A DNA stretch of 64,000 bases from Microscilla marina ATCC 23134 (GTDB lineage: Bacteria > Bacteroidota > Bacteroidia > Cytophagales > Microscillaceae): the NCBI RefSeq assembly GCF_000169175.1, contig NZ_AAWS01000052.1, positions 1 through 64,000 of the forward strand, in the 5' to 3' direction. The stretch's first letter is position 1, and every line of letters begins with the position of its first letter. Below, one piece after another: positions 1-9,376 of this stretch. The notes beneath the pieces were generated by a model. That model was not told where the DNA came from. It saw nothing but the letters and a program-made list of their open reading frames with translations, and made no database searches. The position numbers and the translations under genes are program-made.

Positions 1-2549
1 GTTTTTAAACGAGCTTTTTCAAAAGTAGGAGTTTTAGGGAATTTTAGTTTGATTTTGACAAAGTTTTCAAACATAACCCCTTTAATAGCTGCTCCTTGTC
101 TGGGGTCAGCTTTGATTAAGGCGGCAGCAAACTCATCAAACTTTTTAATATCACCAGATATTTTACTAGGTATCAGTTTATTAAAGTATTGAGTGAATTC
201 ATTATAAACCTGATTTTTATTGGTTAATAGCACTTTGTTAGAACCCTTAAGGTTTTTTGTTTCATCTGCTCTTTTTATTAAATGTTTTATGAATGTATCA
301 ATATCTTTTTCCCTAAGTTTAACCATTTTTATTGCTTCCATAAAGGCTTTTGTTCTGCCTAACTTATCTGATAGCTTTTCAATGTTAATGTGATCAGGAA
401 AACGATTAACTACATCATCTGCTTTTTTAATTAAATTTCCTCGGAATTTCCTTAATACAAACCCCCATATACCACTTTTGTCTAACTCAAGTTTCTCAGC
501 CTTACCCAATTTACTTTTAGCAGCAGTAATTACTACCTTCTTCAAACTCTGAAACTTATTGATAATCGGTACTAGTTTCTCAATTCTGCTCAGGTTTTTC
601 ACTAACCCACCGCCAGCACTCAGGATGGCAAGGGCTATTTCAAATACAATTTGCCCTAATACCTGCCCTCTAAAAAACCATTTATCATAAGGGTTAGGGG
701 CATTCCATTTTTTTTCAAAGTCACCCAGTATTTTCCCAAACAGCTTTTGTACGTCATCCCAAGACATACTAAAGAGCTGCTTAAACATCGCATACAGTTC
801 GCCCGTAAAGAGTTGATAAATGAGCTTTACCAAACCTGTAACGGTATCATACGCCCCTTTGAGCAAACCAAAATTAAAGCCCAACAAAAAGCCCGTAGAA
901 CCTTTGCCAAACTCAATGGCAAGGTTGTGTATATCGCTGCGTTGGCTTAGTTTACCTGCTTTTTTCAAATCATCGATATACTCAGTAGAAGGCAGCCTTA
1001 CCGTATGGTCTTGCTTTATTCGGATGGTTTGGTATAGGTCACGGGCGGGTTTCATTGATGGGTCTAACAAATCGCGCCACCAACTGCCCCCTTCTCCAGT
1101 GTAATATACCCCAGGGTTGTCTTTGTTGAGGTTGGCAAAAGCTTCGGCAATGGTGCGTAAATCGTCGCCTACTTTGAGGTCATAAGTCGCCCCATATTCT
1201 TGTATGAGCAGCTTCTCCAGGGTTTCGCCCTTTTTTACCTCGTGCTTACGTTTGGTAAAAATAGCCTGTGGGTCGGGTATGTTTTGTTTGAGGTAACGTG
1301 CCTCTATCCATCCCGTTTGAGTTTTTCCACTATCTTCCACAATTTGTATCAACGCCCAACCTTCGTGCTCTTCGTTGCCATAGCCTATAATGGTTACTTG
1401 GGTGCCTTGGGGGTATACTTTGCTCGCAATGCCTTGCTTGAGTTGGTAGTCGTTGTCTTGAGTGTCAGGGGTACTATGAAGCCTGATGCCTTCTTTGGCG
1501 TTTACCAAGGCATCAAGCAATGCCACCGAACCTATATATTCGTTGTTGGGGTCAGCTTTGGGTTGCTGGCTCGGAAACACATACTCTATTACCCGTGTGC
1601 CCGCAGGGTTTTGAATGACAAAGTTAATCTTCTGTCGGTGTTCATCATCGGTGTATTGTGTCTTATTGAAATAGCTCACGTAGCGTGGGTCGCCTTCCTT
1701 GATTTTTTGTTGAATATGGGCATACACATCGCTCGTAGACAAAGGGTGAGTACCTGCACTAAATACGGGTTGTTCTCCGCTAAAATCAGCCGATACTCCA
1801 GTATAAATCAAGTACTCAAATTCGGTGTAATGGGTACGTTTGGGGTGAGGTATTTCAAAGGTGATGGGTTCGCCCCCACTGGTAGTTGTGCGCAAAGGAA
1901 AGTTTTCCGTAAAACGTGGGTCTTCGGCTTCTTTGCGTCTTTTGATCAAAGTAAATATTTCTTTGGCATCAATGGGTTCGTCGCCTTTGTCTCCCTTGGT
2001 AAAGCGCGGTTTTTTGCCGCTAAAATCAGCCGTGATGCCCGTCTCCGTATCATAATACACCTTTGCTGTTTTCTCATTTTCCTTGCCTTCCTTACCTCCC
2101 TGGGGCATTTCTGGTACTCGGTGCCCACCTTCGGCAGCTTGTTCGGTGGGTGGTTGTTCTAAGGTAATCGTCCCTTTTTCGGGGTCATAGATATACTTTT
2201 GTTGATTGACCATTGCCGGAGCAAACACAAAGCTGTTCTTTGCCTGAACCTTGGGGGGCAGTTCAGGGCGAATGCTTTCGTAGTAGCGTTTCAAAGCCTC
2301 CTGAGCTATATCAAACTCGCCCAAAATGTACAAAGTATCTAAGTGAATGAAATGACTCAACTCCTGGAGACTTTCATCGTCAGTTACCAGTTGTCCCAAT
2401 TGATCAATTTGGGGTAAGTGACTGGTGTCATAACGCTGTTTTTTGAGCTCCAGCTCTTCGGCAATGGTTCTTGTCCTAAACCTACTATTTTGCTCCTGTT
2501 CCTGTTCTTGCTGATAGAGCGAGTAATCATACTCTTCGTATTCTGCCAT
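1..2549 (-). CDS. Putative polymorphic toxin / injected effector with SH3b and LysM domains (C-terminus beyond window)
   Basis: The minus-strand frame stays open from an ATG at 2549 to the left edge, giving 849 codons without a stop. Visible order: charged N-terminus rich in E, Q and Y; two related repeats near residues 150-300, each with an ADFSG core followed about 30 residues later by DPR(F/Y)(T/V); a bacterial SH3 domain near 355-425 (GIRLHSTP ... GWIEARYL); a stretched LysM-like module near 435-517 (HEVKKGETLEKLL ... VRLPS); a glycine-rich hydrophobic segment near 560-650 like pre-toxin regions; then a lysine-rich tail with KGVMFENFVK near 820 that could begin a nuclease-like fold. The last ~600 bases (1-600) are clearly more AT-rich than the rest, as in modular toxin tails. 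The ATG overlaps the stop of the upstream gene (TAATG), implying translational coupling. Toxin function is inference; the active domain is not visible. Confidence 0.6.
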   Translation of the reverse strand, partial: MAEYEEYDYSLYQQEQEQEQNSRFRTRTIAEELELKKQRYDTSHLPQIDQLGQLVTDDESLQELSHFIHLDTLYILGEFDIAQEALKRYYESIRPELPPKVQAKNSFVFAPAMVNQQKYIYDPEKGTITLEQPPTEQAAEGGHRVPEMPQGGKEGKENEKTAKVYYDTETGITADFSGKKPRFTKGDKGDEPIDAKEIFTLIKRRKEAEDPRFTENFPLRTTTSGGEPITFEIPHPKRTHYTEFEYLIYTGVSADFSGEQPVFSAGTHPLSTSDVYAHIQQKIKEGDPRYVSYFNKTQYTDDEHRQKINFVIQNPAGTRVIEYVFPSQQPKADPNNEYIGSVALLDALVNAKEGIRLHSTPDTQDNDYQLKQGIASKVYPQGTQVTIIGYGNEEHEGWALIQIVEDSGKTQTGWIEARYLKQNIPDPQAIFTKRKHEVKKGETLEKLLIQEYGATYDLKVGDDLRTIAEAFANLNKDNPGVYYTGEGGSWWRDLLDPSMKPARDLYQTIRIKQDHTVRLPSTEYIDDLKKAGKLSQRSDIHNLAIEFGKGSTGFLLGFNFGLLKGAYDTVTGLVKLIYQLFTGELYAMFKQLFSMSWDDVQKLFGKILGDFEKKWNAPNPYDKWFFRGQVLGQIVFEIALAILSAGGGLVKNLSRIEKLVPIINKFQSLKKVVITAAKSKLGKAEKLELDKSGIWGFVLRKFRGNLIKKADDVVNRFPDHINIEKLSDKLGRTKAFMEAIKMVKLREKDIDTFIKHLIKRADETKNLKGSNKVLLTNKNQVYNEFTQYFNKLIPSKISGDIKKFDEFAAALIKADPRQGAAIKGVMFENFVKIKLKFPKTPTFEKARLK

Positions 2550-3643
2550 TAGTAGGTAAGTTGAGCGTTATCGGGTAAGGAAGGATTAGGCGATAATAAA
2601 GCAGGGATTTGCTCAGGGTGAAAAGCCAAAATGCCACTAAAAAATGGCTCGCCAGGCAGGGCATTGACAACACCAATCAAGCCCTCTTTTACCAAGGTGC
2701 TGCGCTCTAGCAAATGTTCCATCAAATGCCCCCGCAAAAAAGTATTTCTACCCGCCATCAAAAACAGGTAGGTTTCGCCTGTAGGAATAAAGCCTTTGAA
2801 ACCTCGCCCCGATGCTCCGCCCAAATCAGGGTGCAATCGGGCGCGCTCTATCAAAGGCAATAAATAGTCGGGGCGTATTTGGTTGGCAATTGTGAGGGCA
2901 AGCAATGCCCTATCTTCTACGCCTAATTGGTGCTGTTCGATAAATTGGGCATAAGGCGACGCTTGGGTATCAAGGGGAGGAGGTGCTACTTGCCGTAAAT
3001 CTTGTTCGGTGTAAAATTTGAGCCAAAAAGCTGCTTTGTCTTTAAGTTGCAGGTTTTCCCTCACCTTCTTTTTTTGCTCCTCTGTCCAGTGTTCGGTGCC
3101 CGTTTTATATTCTTTCCAACTAAAGTCGGGGTGATAGTTAGCAGGGGCATCAATATAGTCTATAGGCAGCCAAGCATCTTTTATCTTGTCCGAAAGGCTT
3201 GATACAGGTTTATAATCGCTTTTGACTGTATCGGTAAAGGTGCAATAGTGCTTTACAAACCTAAACCATCCGTCTTTTGCTTCTTTGATTTCTATTTTAT
3301 CCCAAGGGTGGTCGCCTATGGTAATAAATAAAGGGTGTGGGTCGTCGTCAGGGTGGTAGAGGGTGCCAGGTTCGCTATAGACATAAGCGCCTTGAATATG
3401 TATGATTTCGGCTTTATGGGTATAGCTTTCCTTGCGGTCAATGGTGTGCTCAAAATCATGGCGTACAAGGTTAAACTTTAAGGGTTTGTAGTTAGCCCCA
3501 TTTCTGCCCGATTGGTGTGTGCCAATGTATTCGCTTACCCTGTCTTTGTAGCTTTCATTGCAATACAAAAACTCCCAACGGTAGTTAAAAAGCTCTGCAA
3601 GCCAATTCAGCTCTTTGAAAATCTGGTGGATATTGTTGGACAT
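2549..3643 (-). CDS. Protein resembling the N-terminal domain of contractile-injection-system AAA+ ATPases, with SH3b-like insert
   Basis: A 364-residue soluble protein with no Walker A or B motif. The N-terminus (ELNWLAELFNYRW, residues 12-24) and the C-terminal half (SPYAQFIEQHQLGVEDRALL, then RPDYLLPL, GFIPTGETYLFLMAG and GEPFFSGIL) match, from memory, the pre-ATPase region of Afp15-like ATPases of extracellular contractile injection systems. A middle section (~80-185) with AYVYSEP, ITIGDHPWDKIEI and DAWLPIDYID looks like an SH3b insert. The stop overlaps the start of the SH3b-LysM gene downstream (TAATG), so the two are co-translated; a role as loading adaptor, chaperone or immunity partner for that product is inference. 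No sheath, tube or baseplate gene is in the window. A degenerate or unrelated hypothetical protein is the alternative. Confidence 0.6.
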   Translation of the reverse strand: MSNNIHQIFKELNWLAELFNYRWEFLYCNESYKDRVSEYIGTHQSGRNGANYKPLKFNLVRHDFEHTIDRKESYTHKAEIIHIQGAYVYSEPGTLYHPDDDPHPLFITIGDHPWDKIEIKEAKDGWFRFVKHYCTFTDTVKSDYKPVSSLSDKIKDAWLPIDYIDAPANYHPDFSWKEYKTGTEHWTEEQKKKVRENLQLKDKAAFWLKFYTEQDLRQVAPPPLDTQASPYAQFIEQHQLGVEDRALLALTIANQIRPDYLLPLIERARLHPDLGGASGRGFKGFIPTGETYLFLMAGRNTFLRGHLMEHLLERSTLVKEGLIGVVNALPGEPFFSGILAFHPEQIPALLSPNPSLPDNAQLTY

Positions 3644-3852
3644 AAGTGTAGGATGAGTTTAGATGGTTGCGCTCTTTTTTGGGTAAGGCAGTAGTTTTAG
3701 GAGAAATACTCAAGGGTGCTAAGAAAGGGGGAACACTGCTTCGTGTATTTTTGCTAGGTTAGTTTCTAAAGGTAAAATGTTTATAACTGAACCTGTTAAC
3801 AAGCATTGGATGGGGAATTTACTAACAAATATTGTAAGCTTTTCTAAAGTGA

Positions 3853-3887
3853 AAAAGGCTTGTAAATCATTGATTTACAAGCCTTTT
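3853..3887 (-). terminator. Perfect hairpin terminator after tRNA-Ser
   Basis: A perfect inverted repeat with 17-base arms (AAAAGGCTTGTAAATCA at 3853-3869, its complement at 3871-3887) lies four bases beyond the 3' end of tRNA-Ser. A- and T-runs on both ends make it usable in both directions. The loop would in practice consume part of the central arm bases. Confidence 0.75.
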
Positions 3888-3890
3888 GAG

Positions 3891-3975
3891 CGGAGAGGGA
3901 GGGATTCGAACCCCCGGTACCTCGCGGTACAACGGTTTTCAAGACCGCCGCATTCGACCACTCTGCCACCTCTCC
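3891..3975 (-). tRNA. tRNA-Ser (anticodon UGA)
   Basis: On the minus strand an 85-base class II tRNA folds with acceptor stem GGAGAGG/CCTCTCC and discriminator G. The anticodon loop CTTGAAA gives anticodon UGA, reading UCA-type serine codons. A variable arm (TACCGCGAGGTA) and T-loop GGTTCGAATCC are present. CCA is not encoded. The long variable arm confirms serine. Confidence 0.95.
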
Positions 3976-4138
3976 ATTTCCCGTTTGGGAGTGCAAATAT
4001 GCATCAAGGTTTATTAATTTACAACACTTGCAGAAAAAAAATATAAAAAAAATGACTGTTTAAAGGTTGATGTGTTTGTAAGTATTTGATTGTGAGTTGT
4101 TTATATGCGGCTTGTTTTTTCAAAAAATTATTCTTGCC

Positions 4139-7100
4139 TTAGCCCATAGGAGGTGCTTCTCCATCTATTTGGATATGACGAATAATTTTGTTGTATAACT
4201 CATTAGGACTAAACGGTTTGGTGAGATAATCGTTTACTCCAGACTCAAACGCTCGTTCGCGTTCTTCTACCAGTGCCGAGGCAGTCAGGGCAATGATAGG
4301 GGTATTTTTATGGGCAGGCAATAACCTTATTTTACGGGTAGCTTCATAACCATCCATTTCGGGCATTTGTAAATCCATCAATATCAGATCATAATGATTG
4401 TTTTTGGCTTGTTCTACAGCTTCTACACCGTTGAGGGCATATTCTATGGTCAGTTGCCAGGTTTTGAGAAACTTAGCCACTACCAATTGATTTATTTTTG
4501 TGTCTTCTACCAGCAATATTTTGCCTCCGCTGGCTTTGTTTGATGTAGCAGCATCCACAGTATTTTTATTTTTATCTAATGTAGGCATATACTTATCTAA
4601 TTTTAAGTCAAAATAAAACTTAGCACCCTTATTTTCTTCACTTTCAAGGTGTATTTGGCTGTCTTGAAGTTCTAGCAGACGTTTTACTATAGCAAGTCCC
4701 AAACCTGTTCCTCCAAACTTTCTGATAGTTTCGGGGTTTGCCTGAGTAAATCGATCAAATATAATTTGCTGTTTTTCTTTAGGAATCCCCACCCCAGTAT
4801 CTTTCACTGTAAACCTTAGTTGTACTTGTCGGTTGTTTTGCGTGATGAGTTGCAGCATAAGTTTCACTTCTCCTTTGAGGGTAAACTTAATCGCATTGTT
4901 CATCAGGTTGGTGAGCACTTGGGTAAGCCTTACTGGGTCACCGATTACTTTGTGAGGAATATTTGTATCCGTTGAAAATTTTAGTTGAATGTTTTTTTCT
5001 TGCGCAGTAAAAGCAAATGATTTTTGGATACTCTCAATGAGTTCAGGCAGGTCAAACAGTACTTCTTCAAACTCTACCTTTCCTGCATCTATCTTGGTGA
5101 AGTCTAAAATATCATTGATCAAAGAGAGTAGTGTTTGTGCCGAAAATTTGAGTATTTTAAGGTTTTCTAGTTGGTCAACTCTAGGCTTATTTTCTAATAA
5201 AACGTGGGTCATCCCAATGACTGCATTCATTGGGGTTCTTATTTCGTGGCTCATGGTCGACAAAAACTGTTCTTTGGCAAGAGCTGCTTCTTCGGCTTTT
5301 TGTTTGGCAGTGATTAGTTCACGTTCAAAGCGTTTCCGGGCTGTAATATCTAACGAGTATCCCAGGATATAAGGTGCCTTATTTTTTTCAAAAGAGATAA
5401 GTTTTTTGCCTACCAGTAGGTCTATGTTTAGGTGTTGCCAGCTAATTTGTTCTTCCCAGGTACCAGGTTTAGTGCCTGCTCTTACCAGCATATCATCCTT
5501 TACAAAGGCTTCTGCCAAATATTCAGGAAAAATCTCAGCATCGGTTTTACCCAATATTTCCTTAGTAATTCGATAAGTTTGGCAAGTAGCTTTGTTCAAA
5601 AACATCAGACGCCCTTCATCATCCTTAATATAAATATTAATAGGTAATGTATCAAGAATTTGTTCTAGTATTCTTTTTTGATTGGTCAAATCTTCTTCAG
5701 CTCTTTTTTGGGTAGTAATGTCCCAATTGATACCAATCATACGCACAGGTTGTGCATGGTCATCAAACACTACCTTGCCAAATCCTTTGATGTGGCGTAT
5801 GTTGCCATTGGGGTGGCAAACCCTAAATTCTGTATTATATTCAGCTTTGCCTTCACGTGCCAGTAATGAATCAAGGTATACTTGTTTTTTATCATCTGGG
5901 TGCAAATGTTTTTCCCAGGCATCATAAGCATTCGGAAAGTCGCCCGGCTTGCAACCATAGAGTTCAAACATTTGTTTGTCCCATACCAAATGATTATTCA
6001 ACAAATCCCAGTCCCATATGCCCATTTTTGCCGACAGAGTGGCAAGCGACAAGCGTTGTTCGCTTTCGCGGAGTTGCTCCATTGTAGAAAACAACACTTC
6101 ATTGGTTTGACGAAGTTCTTCATTGGTTGCCTGTAGCTCCTGGTTTTGCATTTCAATCTGAAGGTATTGAAGCTTGACTGTCTCTTCGGCTTTTTTATGA
6201 TCAGTAATATCCATGCAAATGATCATATATTGAAAAGGGAGCTTTCTGTCGTTCAAAAAGGGGATAATCGTAGTTTTAAGCCAGTATTGCTTCCCACTTT
6301 TATGTACATTGTTGGTTTCTCCCTGCCACACCTTGCCCGATTGTACCGTGTTAAGCGCTTCACTCGACAATGCTTGTTTTTTAGGGATAAGTACGTCGTA
6401 GTGGCGCCCCGTCAACTCGTGGGTGGCATAACCACTAATGGTAGCAAAATTGTCGTTGGCGTAGGTAATATTGCCTTGAAGGTCTATAGTAGCAACAATG
6501 GTAGCCTCATCGAGTGCCATCTTAAAATCAGACAAAGTTTTGTGTGATGATTTTAGTTTATGCTCATCTACTTTGCGTTGAGTGATATTCTGCATTACTC
6601 CCAACATCTTCATTACATTACCATACTGATCCCTTTGTACATTACCCTGGCTTTTTACCCAATATATTGTACCGTCTTGCCACACTACCCTGTGCTCCAG
6701 CTCATATTTTTTTACTGTATTTACTGAGTGTTGCATCTTTGCCTGTACCATTGCTTGGTCGTCAGGGTGTACCGCTTTCATAAATACTTCGAAAGAAGGT
6801 TTTCCCACTTGATGATACAAACCCAATAAATAATTGGTTTGAGGCGACCACAGCATTTCGTTGTTAGTGGGTGTCCACTCCCATATACCTATATTGGCAA
6901 AGTTTTGTGCCAGTCTGAACCGTTCCTCATTTGCCTGAAGTTTTTTCTCTGCCTCCATTCTTTCGCTCACATCGCGTGCACTACTTATAGCCCCCTCATA
7001 TTGTCCGTTTGAGTCAAAAAAGGCATTCGCTACTACTTCGAGCCAAATGTAATGCCCTTGTTTATGACGGGCACGAAACACATACGTGCTATATTTCTGT

Positions 7101-8011
7101 TGTTTGGCGGTGTTTTCTTGTATCTTTTGTAGCAGCCAATGCGCATCGTCAGGATGAGCAATTTGCGTTAGTTTTATTTTTTTCCGCTCTTGTAGGGTGT
7201 ACCCTAATATTCGTTCTATCGAAGGACTGGTATAAATAAGTTGATGGTTACGATCAAACCTTTCGATCAGGTCACTGGAGTTTTCAGTGAGAATCTGATA
7301 AAGTATTACGTTTTTTTTGAGTTCTTTTTGAGTGTTTTTTAAAGCTTCTTTTTGTTCGGCATTTTTAGACAGCAACAATAAATTTTTGTTGTTGTACTTA
7401 TGGTGGAGGTTTTGCATAAACTGAAACCCCATCACTAAAAATAAAATGGTAATAAGTATGACCAAGTTCATAAAGGGGACGTGTTTCATCACAGGCAGGG
7501 CTTTGTCATAACCTACTCCCATCATAAAATGCACTGGGTCAAACAGCATGAGGCAGGTAATATGCAGTAAAATACAGCACCAGTACAAGGCTTTTTTTTG
7601 CAGGTCTATCAATAGCATAGGCAACAGCAAAAAAGCAATGGGTATAAACCTGGGAACAAATTGGTAAGCTATAGGCATGGGTTGCCCGTGCAATACCTTG
7701 ATAAGTGGTACCTCAAACAGTACAATGACTGGAGGCAGTATAGATAGCAGGGCATGCCCAACGGTGAAGTATTGTTTTTTGTTGAGAAAAACTACCAGAG
7801 AAAGCAGCAACGCTTCTAACAAGCTTAGCCATAGGGTAGAGTAAACGTGTAAAAACCATACCCGGCTAAAGGCCACAAACCCAAGCATGGCTATCATCAT
7901 ATAACTCATCTGATTTGATAGAATGATGCGTTTTTGTAGGGTATAGTCCTGTTGATTGTCGACTCCCAAATGGATGAGTTGTTCTAAAAACCTCTTGATT
8001 TTGTTTGCCAT
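4139..8011 (-). CDS. Hybrid sensor histidine kinase/response regulator with five PAS domains
   Basis: A 1290-residue membrane-bound phosphorelay protein. About six hydrophobic segments lie in residues 30-205, followed by a short coiled coil. Five PAS/PAC units follow, starting near 240, 365, 495, 653 and 780; units 2 and 4 have the PAS_3-type GIW(E/D)W signature. A HisKA dimerisation domain carries the phospho-acceptor His922 (MSHEIRTP), then HATPase_c with N box (LMNNAIKF), G1 (DTGVGIP) and G2 (GTGLGLAIV) near 1030-1110. A C-terminal receiver domain (~1160-1280) carries Asp1213 in LILMDLQMP. All catalytic residues are present. It is an orphan: no response-regulator gene adjoins it, so output may pass through an unlinked phosphotransfer protein. 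The stimulus cannot be read from the sequence. Confidence 0.93.
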   Translation of the reverse strand: MANKIKRFLEQLIHLGVDNQQDYTLQKRIILSNQMSYMMIAMLGFVAFSRVWFLHVYSTLWLSLLEALLLSLVVFLNKKQYFTVGHALLSILPPVIVLFEVPLIKVLHGQPMPIAYQFVPRFIPIAFLLLPMLLIDLQKKALYWCCILLHITCLMLFDPVHFMMGVGYDKALPVMKHVPFMNLVILITILFLVMGFQFMQNLHHKYNNKNLLLLSKNAEQKEALKNTQKELKKNVILYQILTENSSDLIERFDRNHQLIYTSPSIERILGYTLQERKKIKLTQIAHPDDAHWLLQKIQENTAKQQKYSTYVFRARHKQGHYIWLEVVANAFFDSNGQYEGAISSARDVSERMEAEKKLQANEERFRLAQNFANIGIWEWTPTNNEMLWSPQTNYLLGLYHQVGKPSFEVFMKAVHPDDQAMVQAKMQHSVNTVKKYELEHRVVWQDGTIYWVKSQGNVQRDQYGNVMKMLGVMQNITQRKVDEHKLKSSHKTLSDFKMALDEATIVATIDLQGNITYANDNFATISGYATHELTGRHYDVLIPKKQALSSEALNTVQSGKVWQGETNNVHKSGKQYWLKTTIIPFLNDRKLPFQYMIICMDITDHKKAEETVKLQYLQIEMQNQELQATNEELRQTNEVLFSTMEQLRESEQRLSLATLSAKMGIWDWDLLNNHLVWDKQMFELYGCKPGDFPNAYDAWEKHLHPDDKKQVYLDSLLAREGKAEYNTEFRVCHPNGNIRHIKGFGKVVFDDHAQPVRMIGINWDITTQKRAEEDLTNQKRILEQILDTLPINIYIKDDEGRLMFLNKATCQTYRITKEILGKTDAEIFPEYLAEAFVKDDMLVRAGTKPGTWEEQISWQHLNIDLLVGKKLISFEKNKAPYILGYSLDITARKRFERELITAKQKAEEAALAKEQFLSTMSHEIRTPMNAVIGMTHVLLENKPRVDQLENLKILKFSAQTLLSLINDILDFTKIDAGKVEFEEVLFDLPELIESIQKSFAFTAQEKNIQLKFSTDTNIPHKVIGDPVRLTQVLTNLMNNAIKFTLKGEVKLMLQLITQNNRQVQLRFTVKDTGVGIPKEKQQIIFDRFTQANPETIRKFGGTGLGLAIVKRLLELQDSQIHLESEENKGAKFYFDLKLDKYMPTLDKNKNTVDAATSNKASGGKILLVEDTKINQLVVAKFLKTWQLTIEYALNGVEAVEQAKNNHYDLILMDLQMPEMDGYEATRKIRLLPAHKNTPIIALTASALVEERERAFESGVNDYLTKPFSPNELYNKIIRHIQIDGEAPPMG

Positions 8012-8078
8012 TACAGCTCTTAAGAGTTGGATGTTATAATAGAGTGAACCAAAACGTTGGATTGCTTGGCTGAATGCT

Positions 8079-8086
8079 CAAATATA
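8079..8086 (-). promoter_or_regulatory. Candidate Bacteroidota -7 box for the hybrid kinase gene
   Basis: TATATTTG on the minus strand matches TAnnTTTG exactly, about 68 bases upstream of the ATG at 8011. No clear TTG -33 element is seen, so this is tentative. Confidence 0.35.
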
Positions 8087-8130
8087 CGAAAAAAAGGCGT
8101 TGTATGCGGCTTTCCTGTTTTTGCAGGGGT

Positions 8131-9144
8131 TTAGTTAGGGAGTAGCCGGGGTATTTTGCCAAAATAAGTGCTAATGGTAAGCTGAAAAAGAAAATACCTA
8201 TCGTTTCCGGCTACTCGCCCCCGGCTTGTACCAGGTTCAAAGCCTTTGAGCGTAGTGTATACACTGCCGTCACTATCGGTATAAGTAACCACCCCCCGGC
8301 TGGCAATGAGTTGGTCTAAACCGGGGCGGCTTTCCATAGAACGGTTGGCATATTGGATAGAGAGAGCATTAGGCAGTGCATCTGCCGAAGGGTAAGCTCC
8401 TTTGCCCACATCGTCTATATAATCTGTCAGCGTAAACCTTATACCTGCTTGTAACGATACAGTCCAACGTTTGGCAAACCGATAACGCCCCCCAATGCCT
8501 ATAGGAATGGCAGTAGAAGTCAGCGAGTAGTTAGACGGGACTTGCCCTTCAGTGTGTAGGTTTCGCAGGTTTAAATATGTAACCGAAAAAGCATTGAACG
8601 ATTGTGGATTGTGTTTGAAAAAGGTAAACCCAGTAAAGATAAAAGCGGCAAATTTGCTCGGTTTTTCGGGTAGCCAGGGAAAAAAATCCCATTCAGCCAA
8701 TAAGCTTAATTCTTGAATACGGTTGCGAAAATTAAGGTTTTGGGCTTGTTGGTCTAAGTCAGCACTTTCGCTGTCGTTGCCACTGATCGAGCCTATGGCT
8801 ACGCTTGCCCTGGCCTTGAGCCAAGGGGTAAAATGCAGGTAGAGGCTTGCCCCATAGCTCAGACCAGGCCCCACTTTAAGTTTAGAGTAAACATCTCCTT
8901 TGTAATGCATAAACCCGGTAGAAATTCCAATACTAAAATGAGGGCGAAACGGCTTGTTGAGCAAAGCTTTTGCCGACTCTTGGTCAAGCGATTGGTGGGC
9001 ATACATACCATACACAGGATAGCTTGATAGAGAAGCGGAGGTTTGGCTCACTGGGTGTAAGCCAATGGTTTGCCCATAAGTAGTAGTGATGCTTATCATT
9101 GTGCACCACACCAAAATCCATAGTTTTTGCATCAATTTCATCAT
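8131..9144 (-). CDS. Outer-membrane beta-barrel protein, DUF6089-like
   Basis: A 337-residue exported protein. A signal peptide ends near TTTYGQ (residue ~25). The remainder alternates hydrophobic and polar residues with aromatic strand ends. HYKGDVYS, LNFRNRIQELSLLAEW and FPW(L) resemble the DUF6089 family of Bacteroidota outer-membrane proteins, which are often ~250-330 residues; the function of that family is not established. The following gene upstream ends 232 bases away with its own terminator, so this is probably a single-gene unit. The family assignment is from recall; outer-membrane barrel topology is the safer statement. Confidence 0.7.
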   Translation of the reverse strand: MMKLMQKLWILVWCTMISITTTYGQTIGLHPVSQTSASLSSYPVYGMYAHQSLDQESAKALLNKPFRPHFSIGISTGFMHYKGDVYSKLKVGPGLSYGASLYLHFTPWLKARASVAIGSISGNDSESADLDQQAQNLNFRNRIQELSLLAEWDFFPWLPEKPSKFAAFIFTGFTFFKHNPQSFNAFSVTYLNLRNLHTEGQVPSNYSLTSTAIPIGIGGRYRFAKRWTVSLQAGIRFTLTDYIDDVGKGAYPSADALPNALSIQYANRSMESRPGLDQLIASRGVVTYTDSDGSVYTTLKGFEPGTSRGRVAGNDRYFLFQLTISTYFGKIPRLLPN

Positions 9145-9321
9145 TAATTGTGTAAGTCAGCGATACTAAAATACTCAATACTTTTGTGAAGTGTTAGTGG
9201 TTAGGGCATTTTTGTATGATTAGACAAAAATTGAGTGGTTATGCCAGTACTTGTATTACTTTTATCTAACGAAACCTTGTTTGGGGAGTTGTTGCCTGCT
9301 TTGTCCTTTAGTACCGATTGT

Positions 9322-9360
9322 TTTTATAAAAAATAAAACCCCCTGTTTTTCAACAAGGGG
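9322..9360 (-). terminator. Rho-independent terminator after the T9SS type B gene
   Basis: On the minus strand a GC-rich stem, CCCC(T)TGTT paired with AACAGGGG across a small loop with one bulge, is followed by TTTTATTTTTT. It starts 17 bases past the stop at 9377. Confidence 0.7.
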
Positions 9361-9376
9361 CAAGTGAAAAAATGAC

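Noticed and set aside
1200-2162. 320-residue plus-strand frame
   Set aside because: It is the antisense shadow of the SH3b-LysM gene, whose minus frame is open over the whole stretch and has recognisable domains.
3891-3975. tRNA-Ser as an integration site for the toxin region
   Set aside because: No direct repeat of the tRNA 3' end and no integrase were seen on either side.
3777-4046. 89-codon frame across the tRNA region
   Set aside because: It runs through tRNA-Ser and its terminator on the opposite strand.
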